64,000 nucleotides of DNA from Gammaproteobacteria bacterium (GCA_004297165.1 SCUJ01000006.1:930001-994000), one strand, 5' to 3'; counted from the first letter of the stretch, positions 15,664 through 24,624 are shown. Program-made: numbers and translations. The notes: generated by a model from the sequence alone, not told the origin.

Positions 15664-16505
15664 TGGCCCTTCAGTGTCATGAGATAAGCGACCATGTCGT
15701 CCATCTGCGCGGGATTGAGTTTTTCCTTGAAGCTGGGCATCAGACTCCCGCCGGGCACCTGCTCCAGCGAGCGCAGATCCGGCTTCCACAGCGCATGGAA
15801 TTTGCCATTGATGTCCTGCAGCACGATCACGAACGAATTCTCGCCGCTGCGCATGCCCTCAATGGTGTTCCCGTCTTTGTCGACGGCGCGAAACAGCAGG
15901 TACAGGGACCATTTGGTGCTGTAGAAGCCGGTGCCGTTCTGGGGCAGGTTCGCGCCGGGATCGATGAGGCGGTTTTTGAGGTTGGTCGGGCCGCGCATGG
16001 CGCCGATACGGCTGAGTTCGGGCCCGATGTTGCCGCCCTGACCGCGGATCATATGGCAGGCCGGGCAGCCGTTGGCCTGGTAGAGGGTGGCGCCGGATTC
16101 GGGATCGCCGATTACCGGCCCGGTCGTCGCGTCGTCAAACGTATGCAGGTAGGCGACGATGGCGGATGCATCCTGCTCCTTGAGCTCGTTGAATCCCGGC
16201 ATGGCTGTGCCGCGGATGCCGCGCATGACGATGTTCGCGACCGCTGCGTCGCCCAGTCGGCCGGGCGCGCCGCGCAGGTCGGGGCCATCATCGCCGCCGG
16301 CATCGATACCATGGCAATTGGAACAGTTTAGTTCGAACAGGAATTTCCCGACGCCGGGATCGCCTTGGGCTTTTTCGGCTGCGCCGGCCTCTGCCGGCGC
16401 CTCCTGGGCAACAACCTGCGCAGCCATCAGCAGAGTGAGCAGCACCGCGCCTGCCAGATCGGCCGGCGCCAACCAGTTCTTCCGATATATCCGGGTAACC
16501 AACAT
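15660..16505 (-). CDS. Diheme cytochrome c, electron acceptor for the PQQ dehydrogenase
   Basis: 281 residues. Signal peptide with a hydrophobic core (AVLLTLLMAAQVVA-QEA). Two cytochrome c domains with heme motifs CSNCH (about 60-64) and CPACH (about 150-154); distal Met ligands are probably in 'GTAMPGFNEL' and 'GSLMPSFKEKL'. The start ATG 16505 has the leader AAGGGGGGAC. It is the first gene of a two-gene operon, overlapping the PQQ gene, so it most likely carries electrons from that enzyme to the respiratory chain in the periplasm. Confidence 0.92.
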   Translation of the reverse strand: MLVTRIYRKNWLAPADLAGAVLLTLLMAAQVVAQEAPAEAGAAEKAQGDPGVGKFLFELNCSNCHGIDAGGDDGPDLRGAPGRLGDAAVANIVMRGIRGTAMPGFNELKEQDASAIVAYLHTFDDATTGPVIGDPESGATLYQANGCPACHMIRGQGGNIGPELSRIGAMRGPTNLKNRLIDPGANLPQNGTGFYSTKWSLYLLFRAVDKDGNTIEGMRSGENSFVIVLQDINGKFHALWKPDLRSLEQVPGGSLMPSFKEKLNPAQMDDMVAYLMTLKGQ

Positions 16506-16566
16506 GTCCCCCCTTGATGCAAGATTATTCAGAGCCGCCCCCGCGCTGGTTTTATTATATCTCCCG

Positions 16567-17061
16567 CTAATTCGACGCGGGTGGTTGATCGCTGTTAAAC
16601 ATGTCGCGGATCATGCGCCAGGAACCATCCGGCTGCCGCCGGTAGATTCGCAGAAAATTGCCCGTCGAGGTGTGACTCGCGCCATCTGACTTGGGTGTGG
16701 CGATGACCTTGTAGGTGCCGCGCTGCCAGGCCCAATCCCCCGCGACCACGGTTTCCTCCGGCGTCCAGGTTTCATCAATGTCGAATTGCTCGAATGCGCG
16801 CAGGTTCGCGTTGTCGTTGGCGTCCTTGCCGATCAGCGGCGGCCGGTTGGGGGCCAGCATGATGTGATCCTCGGTGGTGAGGGCGCTGAGCGCGGCGATG
16901 TCGCCGTCATTGATGGCCTGCAGGTAGCGTTGATTGAAGGTGGCGATCGCGGCCAGATCCGCGATGCTATCCGGATGGGATCGCGTGACCGCGCAACCCG
17001 TCAGAGCGGCGGCAAGAACCGTTATAAGAACTGTGAACCATCGACCTGTCATGTTATTCAT
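16567..17061 (-). CDS. SnoaL-like (DUF4440) lipoprotein
   Basis: 164 residues from ATG 17061 (ATG 17052 is an equal alternative; neither has a strong site). The lipobox LTGC sets a lipidated cysteine near residue 23. The mature domain has the NTF2-like/SnoaL pattern 'FNQRYLQAINDGDIAALSAL', 'VVAGDWAWQRGTYKV' and 'GNFLRIYRRQPDGSWRMIRDMFN'. Such proteins are small cone-shaped ligand binders or isomerases. It stands next to the cytochrome/PQQ operon in the same direction but about 60 nt away. Confidence 0.8.
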   Translation of the reverse strand: MNNMTGRWFTVLITVLAAALTGCAVTRSHPDSIADLAAIATFNQRYLQAINDGDIAALSALTTEDHIMLAPNRPPLIGKDANDNANLRAFEQFDIDETWTPEETVVAGDWAWQRGTYKVIATPKSDGASHTSTGNFLRIYRRQPDGSWRMIRDMFNSDQPPASN

Positions 17062-17210
17062 TCCGGAATTTTGCCGCCCAAGTATAGGCATCGCCTTTCG
17101 TGGGCGTCCAGGAAAAAGGATCCGGGATCCCGCTCCACTGCATCCCGGTTACGTGCCCCCCGTCAAGTAGAGTAGAATCCGGCGAGTCACTTACTACGGG
17201 GGGAGGGGTC

Positions 17211-18302
17211 ATGATCAATACAAAGTCACAGTGCAGGTCGTTATCGGGCATTCTGGGGATCGTCGTAACCGCCGCGCTTTCGATCGCGGTTTCAGGCGTC
17301 GCGCTGGCGCAGGCGGCGGGCAAGGTGGTCGGTTTGTCTTTCGTCGAGCGCCAGGTCGGCAATCTGGATCAGACCATCAAATTCTACGAGACGCTCGATT
17401 TCAAATTGAAGGGGAAACCCGGCGACTGGCAGGTCGATGCCGCCGCCAACCAACTGACCGGCAGCAAGGGCGTGGAATCCCGTGTCGCGGTCATGACCAT
17501 GCAGAGTTCCGTATCGGACATCCCCATGGATTTCGTGCTGCGCGAATATCGCGGCCTCGAACGCCAGAACTGGAGCAGCCTGTCTTCCTCGGATCTGCTG
17601 TCGGGCCACATGGACCTCACCGTGCTGGATGACTGCAATCCCTGGATGGACAAGCTGAAGGCCGTCGATTTGCTGAAGCTCCCCGAAATGGGGGGCATTT
17701 CCAGCGCTAACGCTGAAGGTCCTCGCCGGTTCGTCTTCATCCAGGACCCGGACGGCTGGTACGTCGAATTGTTCGCCAAGATGAAACCCGCGCCGGGCGC
17801 ACCGCCCGAGGGACCCAAGGTCTCGAATTCCACCGCGACCATGGAGAACATCGATCGGCTCGGAAAACAACCAGGCTTCAATCATCTCGGCCTGAATGTC
17901 ATCGATCCGGTAAAGGCCCTCTCCTTCTACCATGACTTCATGGGCGGCGATTATGCGGCCTTTACGCCACCGCCACCGCCAGCCGCCGGGCAGGCGCCGC
18001 GCATGGCCATGATGAATGGCTGGTTCCCGCAGGCCGGCGCCACAAACAACCTGCGCTTCGAGCTGATCGGTTTCCCGCAGAATAAGGATAAGCCGGCCCC
18101 GGCCATGAAGATCACCGACATCGGCGTCACCATCTCGGGCTTCGAGGTTTCAGGAATCGATGACCTGTACGCCCGGGCCAAGGCCACGGGGGCGATCACG
18201 GTCTCCGAGGGCGGGATTGTCGAGGTCGCCGACGGCCGGGCCGTGATCCTGCGCGACCCGGATGTGGGCGGTTTCGTGAAGTTCTGGGAGAAGAAGCAGT
18301 AA
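17211..18302 (+). CDS. Exported VOC-family (glyoxalase/dioxygenase-like) protein
   Basis: 363 residues from ATG 17211, preceded by a G-rich site (six G, then AGGGG). Signal peptide: 'ALSIAVSGVALA-QAAG'. Two vicinal-oxygen-chelate domains: about 33-185 ('LSFVERQVGNLDQTIKFYETL' in part, 'IQDPDGWYVELFA') and about 210-360 ('NHLGLNVIDPVKALSFYHDF', 'LRDPDVGGFVKFWEK'). Metal ligands are plausibly the Glu of YVELF and the His of FNHLG. A periplasmic VOC protein is unusual; substrate unknown. It is divergent from the SnoaL-like gene and ends in a strong terminator. Confidence 0.83.
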   Translation: MINTKSQCRSLSGILGIVVTAALSIAVSGVALAQAAGKVVGLSFVERQVGNLDQTIKFYETLDFKLKGKPGDWQVDAAANQLTGSKGVESRVAVMTMQSSVSDIPMDFVLREYRGLERQNWSSLSSSDLLSGHMDLTVLDDCNPWMDKLKAVDLLKLPEMGGISSANAEGPRRFVFIQDPDGWYVELFAKMKPAPGAPPEGPKVSNSTATMENIDRLGKQPGFNHLGLNVIDPVKALSFYHDFMGGDYAAFTPPPPPAAGQAPRMAMMNGWFPQAGATNNLRFELIGFPQNKDKPAPAMKITDIGVTISGFEVSGIDDLYARAKATGAITVSEGGIVEVADGRAVILRDPDVGGFVKFWEKKQ

Positions 18303-18316
18303 GATAGATATCTCCG

Positions 18317-18353
18317 TGGCGCGGTCATGCCGCGCCACGATCTTTATCTTTAC
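18317..18353 (+). terminator. Rho-independent terminator of the VOC gene
   Basis: Perfect 9-bp stem GTGGCGCGG / CCGCGCCAC (18317-18325 and 18331-18339) with loop TCATG, followed by the T-rich GATCTTTATCTTT. It sits 14 nt after the VOC stop codon and may also serve the converging cupin gene. Confidence 0.75.
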
Positions 18354-18390
18354 AGAAAACCCTTCGCGATCTCCAACCCTCCGGAATCGA

Positions 18391-18849
18391 TCAGGCGATC
18401 TGGCCGTCGTAGATCTTCGCCGGCGAACTGGCGAAATGGAAGATGGGCCGCGTCACCTTCCGCACATACAGGGGCGTATGCTTCATGTGTTTGGGGATGA
18501 AGATCAGGCAGCTCTTCGTGATCACGTGTTCCTCATCCTCCAGGAAGATCGTGATCTCGCCGCCCAGATCGTAAACATCATCGGGGTTGGTGCCGAAGAA
18601 TCCCAGCACCTCGTCATGATCGTGGGTATGCGGTAGCGCGGCGCTTTGTGCCTGCGCCTGGTCATCCCGCGGCCAGATCCAGACACATTCGACGTAATTA
18701 CTGCCCGGCAAGACTTCGTCATCCAGCCAGAGCATGCGGCACGCGCGTTTCGGGTCCGGTTTCCCGGATGGCCTGAAGGCCGGCAGCCGGAGATTCCGCT
18801 TCATCTTGGTGATGATCAGGTTGCCGTGTTTTTTCTTTTTTGTCGCCAT
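18391..18849 (-). CDS. Small cupin-fold protein
   Basis: 152 residues. Start ATG 18849 with AAGGGGGGAACC directly upstream. A histidine cluster HTHDHDE (about 74-80) and later 'FIPKHMKHTPLYV' (about 116-128) match the metal-binding His/Glu set of the cupin fold. No signal peptide; Lys-rich N-terminus. Likely a cytoplasmic metal-dependent enzyme or sensor. It lies 43 nt after the acetoacetate-decarboxylase-like gene on the same strand and is probably cotranscribed. The reaction is unknown. Confidence 0.72.
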   Translation of the reverse strand: MATKKKKHGNLIITKMKRNLRLPAFRPSGKPDPKRACRMLWLDDEVLPGSNYVECVWIWPRDDQAQAQSAALPHTHDHDEVLGFFGTNPDDVYDLGGEITIFLEDEEHVITKSCLIFIPKHMKHTPLYVRKVTRPIFHFASSPAKIYDGQIA

Positions 18850-18892
18850 GGTTCCCCCCTTGTTTTCGATAGTATCGGCGTCACCAAACTAC

Positions 18893-19633
18893 TCACCAGC
18901 GTTTCAAAATACGCGCGGTGCCCAGCGTCGAATCGCACTTCACCAGCGAGCAGTCGAGATGTTTCACGACCGGCAGCTTGTGCCAGGGATCGAGTTCGGA
19001 GAGGCCGCTGTAGCTGCAATTCCCCTCGCCGACCCAGACCTCGACATTGCTCAGGACGAGTTCGGCCAGGATCAATTCGCACAGCGAATGTTTCTTGTCC
19101 GGTTCGGGGCTCGTGATGACGCGCAGGTTGACCCCTTTGATGAGCATGCCGTCCGGCTGGGGATCGATGGGCGCGAGCTGGCGGAAGACGCCGGTGGCGA
19201 TCCGCAAGCCTCTGGGCCGTTCATAGAACATGGCGAGGATGTCGTCCTGCCGGACGAATTCGATGTTACCGACCTTCTTCGGAAAACCGTAGATCTCGCG
19301 GCCCGCCAGCAACGGCACGGCCTCGGTCACCGCGAGCTGGGGGAAATAAAGACATTCCTCGCCTTCGAACTCGACATTGATCCCTTGCAGGAGCTCGTAA
19401 TACGGCCCGCCGGTTGACCATTCGAAGTCGTTGAAGATCAGCGTGGCCTTGACCGGCTCCGGGATGAGCAACGGTTCCGGAACCAGCGCCGCCGCAGCCT
19501 TCGGGTCCGTGATGTAGTTGAAGGTGAAGGATTTGACGCCGCGCCAGTACGGCGGTTTGTCGACGAAGGCCGGCGCGTTCACTGGCATGGTCATGCCCAT
19601 CTTCGCGGGATTCAGTTTACCTTTGCGCTTCAT
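18893..19633 (-). CDS. Acetoacetate decarboxylase (ADC) family protein
   Basis: 246 residues; GGGGAGGA before ATG 19633. Family motifs: 'LVPEPLLIPEP', 'GPYYELLQGINVEFEG' in part, and 'GREIYGFPKKVGN', whose lysine (about 116-117) corresponds to the Schiff-base lysine of acetoacetate decarboxylase (Lys115 in Clostridium). It would decarboxylate or hydrate a beta-keto acid through an imine. Members of this superfamily often act on other substrates, so the name is structural. It forms a likely two-gene operon with the cupin gene. Confidence 0.88.
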   Translation of the reverse strand: MKRKGKLNPAKMGMTMPVNAPAFVDKPPYWRGVKSFTFNYITDPKAAAALVPEPLLIPEPVKATLIFNDFEWSTGGPYYELLQGINVEFEGEECLYFPQLAVTEAVPLLAGREIYGFPKKVGNIEFVRQDDILAMFYERPRGLRIATGVFRQLAPIDPQPDGMLIKGVNLRVITSPEPDKKHSLCELILAELVLSNVEVWVGEGNCSYSGLSELDPWHKLPVVKHLDCSLVKCDSTLGTARILKRW

Positions 19634-19691
19634 GATTCCTCCCCGGTGTCATGGTGCTTAAGTTATCTTGTGCTTATTGTAAACGACAAAA

Positions 19692-22208
19692 TTATAACGC
19701 CATTAATTCATTTAAGCGGTTCTGCCATTCATCCTCGGGCAATACTTCATAATCGATTTCCTTGTCTCGCATTGAGGGGGCAAGTTCGTTCCAGGTTGTC
19801 TTTTTTGCATGCTTGTTACAAACGTCGAATACGGACTGTTTGTATTTCGTGTCCGCGTTCATCAGATGTTTGCCCTTGGTCTCCACGATGAAGACCTTGC
19901 GGTAATCGGATTTCTTATCGCCGACGGCAGTGAAGATAAAATCGGCGAAGATACGGCCCCGCTGCCAGCCCTGCACGTAATAACCGCTATGGGGCAGGTT
20001 CCTGTACCAGAAATACAGCCGGCTTTGTTCATCCAGAAACGAGGCGACCTCGTGTTCCAGCGTATTCAGGCTGTCAGAGGGCACCGGATCGAAGAGATTT
20101 AATTCGAACTGGTTACCGTTCAGCCGGGTGGCGCGGGTAAAGTTACCTTTGGGGATTTCCACCTGTCGGGGCAGTTTCATTTGCAGTTCGCTGGCGATGA
20201 CCATGAACCGCATCTCGTCCTGTTCCAGCATTCGATTAAACGCATCCTCCGCCAGGCGATCGCGCTCCTGTTCCAGCCGCTTGCGGGTTTCCTCGAGGAT
20301 ATATACCCAGTTATTGGCGACAATCGCGGCGCCATCGTCGCGACCGGACCATTTTTTTAACAGCCCGTTAAAGATGGTTTCCACCAGTTCATGGCCTACC
20401 CAAGGATTCGGCGCCACGTCCAGCAAATGCGCGGCGGCATAGGCAAAATCCAATGGTTTATTGCCGTTGGCAGGTGGCGCCTGGTAATTTTCGCCGTTCT
20501 CCGCCAATTCGTCGTAAAACCCCTTGCGCAATTCCACGTCCCGCTTTTCCTCCAGGCTCAGTTCCAGATTGAACAAGGGGGTCACATCCACCTCAGGCCA
20601 GCGCACCCGGGACAGGATATCCGCTTCGTAATGCACCAGCCGCCAGTCCTTGCCGTCCCGGATGACGAAGGCAGGGAGCACCAGGTTTCCCGCCGCCTTT
20701 CTGAACCGGGCGCGCGGTTTGATGAAACACGTTTCAACCGGCTCAACGTCTTCGTGATCGAGCACAACCCGGCCTTGCATTTCCTTCATCCCTTCACGCT
20801 GGAAGCCGGCCCTGATTTCGTCCAAAAGATTGGTGCGCTGGAAGCAATACACATAACTTTCGTCCAGCGCCGGGATATGGGTCTTGCGGGCATATGGCTG
20901 GCGCAGGATACGGCCAACCAGTTGAGTCATGGCGGTTTTCGATTGCGGGTTGGTAAGGATGGTCAACACGTAGGCAAAGGCGCAATCCCAGCCTTCCTGG
21001 AGGGCCTGTTTGGTGATGATGTAGCGGACCGGGCAATCGCGGACCAACAGGCCGCCGATGTCGTCATAATCCTTCAATTCATCCGTCCCGGATGTTTTCA
21101 CCGCGATCCATTCTTTAGGCACGCCCTGACCCAGTAGATACTCCCGCACGTCCTCGGCGTGGATCAGTTTTCCGTCACGCTGCTCCTTGCCGGTTCGCTC
21201 CACCTGAATGAGGTTGATCGGACGGATATGGATGTTGGTGTTTGCTTCATAATCCCGCGCCATATCTTCCAGGCCGTCGCGCCGTTGCATGGAAGCCCGC
21301 AACGTATCGCGCCAGTTGGTGCTGGAGCGGTTGACGATGTGCAGATCGAGCTTGACCATTTCCTCCTCCAGCAAATCCTGCCCGCCGATGGACACCAGGA
21401 TATTAGCGGTTTTGGGCGGCGTTGCGGAGAGCTCGACGATCATGCACGGGTTCAGGTTGCGCAAAGTCTCTTGTGCAGTTTCGCTGTAGGCCTTGTGACC
21501 TTCGTCAAGAATGATGAGCGGCTCCAGCAAACGGATAGTGTTCCCCAGAGAGGTCTTGATCTGTGTGCCCCAAGCCAGCCCTTCCTTGTCGAAGGTTTCC
21601 AGGTTGGGAATGCGTTCGCGAAGTTTCGCATGTGCGGACAAATCGTCCTCGGACGGGAAGAAATGCTGGAACGCCCCGGCATCCTTGAACATGCGCAGGG
21701 CTTCTTTATTCTTGCGTGAAGCGGAAGGCAACATCAGCATCAGCACGCACAGATGTTCATTCTCATCCTGTGGAGTGAACGCATCGGATTTTTCAAGTAT
21801 CAGTGTGCGCCCGGCGGAAACCATATCCAGATGCTGACGATAAGGATGATCGCGGTCCTTCAATGCAGACATGGTCTGCCGGTAAATCTGCAAGGTGGGC
21901 GTGATCCACACCACGAGTCCGGTCTGTCGCTTCCGGTAGAGGTTGTGCGCCAGATCGATGGTCTTTACCGCGAGCAGTGTCTTGCCGCCGCCGGTGGGTA
22001 TCTTCAGGCAGAAAACGGGCAAGGGCCGTTTGCAACCGTCCTCTTTCTTGAAAAAGGCGCGGCCGATGCGCGCCTTTTCCCATGCCTTTTCCGAGAAATC
22101 GAACAACCACTCATCCCCTTCACGGGCCTTGGTCCGCCAGAGCACGAGTTGCTCCAGGTAGGCCCGGACCGTTTTGAGCGCGCGGTTCTGGTACTCTTTC
22201 AGGTTCAT
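19692..22208 (-). CDS. res: Type III restriction enzyme, Res (helicase/nuclease) subunit
   Basis: 838 residues. Superfamily 2 helicase motifs: Walker A 'IPTGGGKTLLAVK' (about 70-82), DEGH box 'LIILDEGHKAYS' (about 230-241), motif III 'VELSATPPK', motif VI 'QLVGRILRQPYARK'. The C-terminal nuclease has 'FADFIFTAVGDKKSDY' then 'VFIVETKGKHL' (about 770-780), a PD-(D/E)xK core with E-x-K. With Mod it forms the ATP-dependent type III restriction complex that cuts unmethylated foreign DNA. The start ATG overlaps the mod stop (ATGA), which couples their translation. Confidence 0.95.
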   Translation of the reverse strand: MNLKEYQNRALKTVRAYLEQLVLWRTKAREGDEWLFDFSEKAWEKARIGRAFFKKEDGCKRPLPVFCLKIPTGGGKTLLAVKTIDLAHNLYRKRQTGLVVWITPTLQIYRQTMSALKDRDHPYRQHLDMVSAGRTLILEKSDAFTPQDENEHLCVLMLMLPSASRKNKEALRMFKDAGAFQHFFPSEDDLSAHAKLRERIPNLETFDKEGLAWGTQIKTSLGNTIRLLEPLIILDEGHKAYSETAQETLRNLNPCMIVELSATPPKTANILVSIGGQDLLEEEMVKLDLHIVNRSSTNWRDTLRASMQRRDGLEDMARDYEANTNIHIRPINLIQVERTGKEQRDGKLIHAEDVREYLLGQGVPKEWIAVKTSGTDELKDYDDIGGLLVRDCPVRYIITKQALQEGWDCAFAYVLTILTNPQSKTAMTQLVGRILRQPYARKTHIPALDESYVYCFQRTNLLDEIRAGFQREGMKEMQGRVVLDHEDVEPVETCFIKPRARFRKAAGNLVLPAFVIRDGKDWRLVHYEADILSRVRWPEVDVTPLFNLELSLEEKRDVELRKGFYDELAENGENYQAPPANGNKPLDFAYAAAHLLDVAPNPWVGHELVETIFNGLLKKWSGRDDGAAIVANNWVYILEETRKRLEQERDRLAEDAFNRMLEQDEMRFMVIASELQMKLPRQVEIPKGNFTRATRLNGNQFELNLFDPVPSDSLNTLEHEVASFLDEQSRLYFWYRNLPHSGYYVQGWQRGRIFADFIFTAVGDKKSDYRKVFIVETKGKHLMNADTKYKQSVFDVCNKHAKKTTWNELAPSMRDKEIDYEVLPEDEWQNRLNELMAL

Positions 22209-23833
22209 GTCTTGCCCGGTTTCGCGGTCTTGTAGATCTCGAACGGCAACTGGCAGAAATCGATGCGCTCGGTTTCCAAGTGCACGGCATCGCAGTATTT
22301 CGTGGGCGCGAACACCAGCCGGCGTTTGCCGCTGCCCTTGGGCAGTTTGCGCGCCATGTCCAGGGTCAGCGCGGTGTTTTTCAAATATTCGAGTTCTGGT
22401 TCGTAGTACAGATACACGTCATATTTCGCGCTCTCGCCGATATACCCCGTCTTGCGGTTGATCTTCTTGGCGTTGAAGTCTTCGCCCGTGGCGGTGTAGA
22501 ACACATAGCCCGCGAGGTCTTCATAAGCAGGGAGCTTTTTGCCCTTGAGCAGGGATTCAATCTGCATGGGCTGGCCCAGTTCGATGTAGGAAAATGAACC
22601 GCCCAGACCTTTGCGCAGGGTTTCATCCTTGGCCTTGGGTACGCCTTTGATTACGCGGCGGATGCGTTCGGCGGTTAATTCATCAGCGTAATCTTCTGAT
22701 TCAATAAGGATAAATTTACGGTTTCCACCATCTTCATTATTCAGTTGAAGAACTGATTGGGCTGATGAACCAGAACCTGCGAATGCATCAAGTACGATGC
22801 TATCCTGATCTGTCGCAATATTTAATATACGTTTTATTAATCCAGTAGGTTTTAGTGTTGTAAATACGTCCTCCGATTTCTCAAACGCGATTAGAGCAAG
22901 AAGTTCCCTCTTTGCGTCTTGAGTATGTCCGACATCCTGATAAAGCCATAGTGTCTGTGGGACGACTCCTGCTTTCACCTCAGAGAGAAATCTTTTTAAT
23001 CGAGGCATATTGTTTTTGTTATTTCCCCACCAAATCCGATTTTCTTTATCAAGTTCTTTAAATTTTTCTGGAGATACTCTCCAATAAGTACCCATGGTTG
23101 GTTTGAATTTTTTTCCAGATGGACTCGTGACTTCGTACGTTCCAAGGCTGTAGTAATTGCGAGCAGTTAAATCGCTTGATGACCATGGACCACGCTCATC
23201 ATTATCGGGATTCTCATAACGAGCTTCAGCTTCAGCACTCCTTTTCAAAAGATTGGGCACCCATGATTCAAGCCTTCTGGAATAGACAACAATAAAATCA
23301 TGATCCTCGGAAAAATATTTCGCTGTATTTTTTGGGGAAAAGACCTTTTGCCAAATTACTGACGCGATAAAATTTTGCTCGCCAAATACTTCATCCATTA
23401 ACCCTCGAAGCCAATGAACCTCGTTATCGTCAATGGAGATGAAAATAGCCCCGTCATCCGTCAAAAACTCCCGCAATAACTTCAGTCGCGGCATCATCAT
23501 GCACAGCCACTTGTCATGACGGGTGAGGTCTTCCCGATCCACCACCTTGCCCAGCCATTCCTGCATCATGGGTGAGTTGACGTTGTCGTTATACACCCAC
23601 TTTTCGTTGCCGGTGTTATAGGGCGGGTCGATGTAAATGCATTTCACCTTGCCGTGGTAATAGGGCAGCAGGGCCTTCAGCGCCTTGAGGTTGTCGCCAT
23701 GCACCACGAGGTTGTCGTGCAGGCTGACCTTTTTGGCGAGGCTTTTGGCCTTGACGGGCTTCAACTCATGAAAGGGCACTTGCAGGTGGTAATTCTGGAC
23801 CAGCGATTTGCCCTTGAAGTTAATGGAAGGCAT
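22205..23833 (-). CDS. mod: Type III DNA methyltransferase, Mod subunit (adenine-N6, beta class)
   Basis: 542 residues. Motif IV 'YIDPPYNTGNEKWVYND' (about 68-84) comes before motif I 'VLDAFAGSGSSAQSV' (about 345-359), the beta-class order of type III Mod. It binds SAM and methylates adenine in an asymmetric site, and guides Res. The central segment between these motifs (roughly 22,670-23,440, the target-recognition region) is visibly AT-richer than both ends of the gene, a sign of domain exchange. The start has GGGAG at a good distance and lies 18 nt after the XRE gene. Confidence 0.95.
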   Translation of the reverse strand: MPSINFKGKSLVQNYHLQVPFHELKPVKAKSLAKKVSLHDNLVVHGDNLKALKALLPYYHGKVKCIYIDPPYNTGNEKWVYNDNVNSPMMQEWLGKVVDREDLTRHDKWLCMMMPRLKLLREFLTDDGAIFISIDDNEVHWLRGLMDEVFGEQNFIASVIWQKVFSPKNTAKYFSEDHDFIVVYSRRLESWVPNLLKRSAEAEARYENPDNDERGPWSSSDLTARNYYSLGTYEVTSPSGKKFKPTMGTYWRVSPEKFKELDKENRIWWGNNKNNMPRLKRFLSEVKAGVVPQTLWLYQDVGHTQDAKRELLALIAFEKSEDVFTTLKPTGLIKRILNIATDQDSIVLDAFAGSGSSAQSVLQLNNEDGGNRKFILIESEDYADELTAERIRRVIKGVPKAKDETLRKGLGGSFSYIELGQPMQIESLLKGKKLPAYEDLAGYVFYTATGEDFNAKKINRKTGYIGESAKYDVYLYYEPELEYLKNTALTLDMARKLPKGSGKRRLVFAPTKYCDAVHLETERIDFCQLPFEIYKTAKPGKT

Positions 23834-23851
23834 CGAGTATCTCCCTGTATT

Positions 23852-24202
23852 TCAACGCGCCGCCCGTTTCGGCCGGTATCCGGATGTGTAAATGCCCGCC
23901 TCTTCGGCCAATAGCAATATCGCTTCGGTCGTCTCCGGACCATCGGCGAATTCCTGCCGGAATTTCTCCACGATGCGCCGGGCGAGCAGGTCCTTTTCTT
24001 CCATCTTGAAATAACACGCCAGTTTGCGGGCCTGATCCTCGGTCGGCAGTCTCTGCCCCAGCTCGATTTTATGCAGATGCGTCAGGTCCATTCCTACCGC
24101 CTCCGCGACCACCCGCAGTGGCAGATTCAGTTCAGTGCGCAGATGCCGCAGCCACTCCCCTAAGGGAAGTGAGTTTTGGGTTATGGGCGCGAGTTTAGAC
24201 AT
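23852..24202 (-). CDS. XRE-family regulator of the restriction-modification operon
   Basis: 116 residues. Helix-turn-helix: 'LGEWLRHLRTELNLPLRVVA' and 'EAVGMDLTHLHKIELGQRLP' (about 14-54), the Cro/C1 form. A helical C-terminal part (about 60-105) may dimerise. It is the first gene of the operon with mod and res, like controller (C) proteins of R-M systems. Its start codon lies inside a perfect palindrome that overlaps the probable -10 box, so it likely represses itself and the operon (see the regulatory feature). Confidence 0.9.
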   Translation of the reverse strand: MSKLAPITQNSLPLGEWLRHLRTELNLPLRVVAEAVGMDLTHLHKIELGQRLPTEDQARKLACYFKMEEKDLLARRIVEKFRQEFADGPETTEAILLLAEEAGIYTSGYRPKRAAR

Positions 24203-24240
24203 TGCATGTCTAAAATAGCTAATGATGACTTTACAATCAA
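24194..24240 (-). promoter_or_regulatory. Promoter and overlapping palindromic operator of the XRE-mod-res operon
   Basis: On the minus strand, TTGATT (-35, plus positions 24235-24240), a 17-nt spacer and TATTTT (-10, 24212-24217) are followed by only 9 nt before the ATG at 24202, so the transcript would be leaderless or nearly so. A perfect 9-bp palindrome, TTTAGACAT-TGC-ATGTCTAAA (24194-24214), covers part of the -10 box and the start codon. Its position fits repression by the XRE protein. Confidence 0.7.
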
Positions 24241-24458
24241 GAGCTGTTTATAAAGCGTGGGTATTAAAGATGCGCACCTGGCAACACGACCGCGTGCGCC
24301 TGAGCGATTGTTGCCTGAAGTTTCCGCAATTCCACGTCTTAACATACCTTGCAATTCAGGAAACATAATCCGGATTTACAAGGTATTAACGAATAACCAA
24401 CATGGAAGCAAATTCCTGAGCATGAGCCTAGTTGGTTGGATTCCGGGTATCGTCTCCC

Positions 24459-24490
24459 CGCGTGGGCACACACGACGTGCGCCACCCTAC
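24459..24490 (-). repeat. Dispersed GTGGGCAC palindrome, copy 1
   Basis: Begins CCGCGTGGGCACACACGACG and ends GCCACCCTAC. It is one of six copies in the window (others at 33612, 34474, 39990, 40122 and 60718). The arms GTGGGCAC and GTGC-CCAC pair around a short loop. The family is intergenic in every case. Confidence 0.8.
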
Positions 24491-24525
24491 CGCGCTCCTT
24501 ATTGAGGAAAGAGTGGATTTATATT

Positions 24526-24612
24526 CCCCTCTCCCCTTGCGGGAGACGACTACATGGATGTAGTCGGTTGGCCGCGCCGGGAGCATACGGCCCAGGGGCA
24601 AGGGGAGAGGGG
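24526..24612. repeat. Long inverted repeat with nested hairpin
   Basis: Arms CCCCTCTCCCCTTGC (24526-24540) and GCAAGGGGAGAGGGG (24598-24612) are perfect over 15 bp. A nested hairpin GACTACATG-GATGTAGTC lies inside (about 24547-24564). It is related in style to the two copies at 45371 and 53835, which also pair CTCTCCC with GGGAGAG. It ends 12 nt before the stop of the leftward gene. Confidence 0.7.
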
Positions 24613-24624
24613 GTGATGAGATTG

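Larger units (their letters stand above)
24241..24624. other. Intergenic stretch with two repeat elements, no gene seen
   Basis: 384 bp between the R-M operon promoter and the end of the large membrane-protein gene. It holds a copy of the dispersed GTGGGCAC palindrome (24459-24490) and a longer inverted repeat (24526-24612). The rest shows no reading frame or motif that I can support. Confidence 0.6.

Noticed and set aside
19692-24202. BREX, DISARM or type I restriction system
   Set aside because: Only mod, res and a regulator are present; the beta-class motif order and Res nuclease are those of type III, and no PglZ, BrxC, DrmA or HsdS is nearby.
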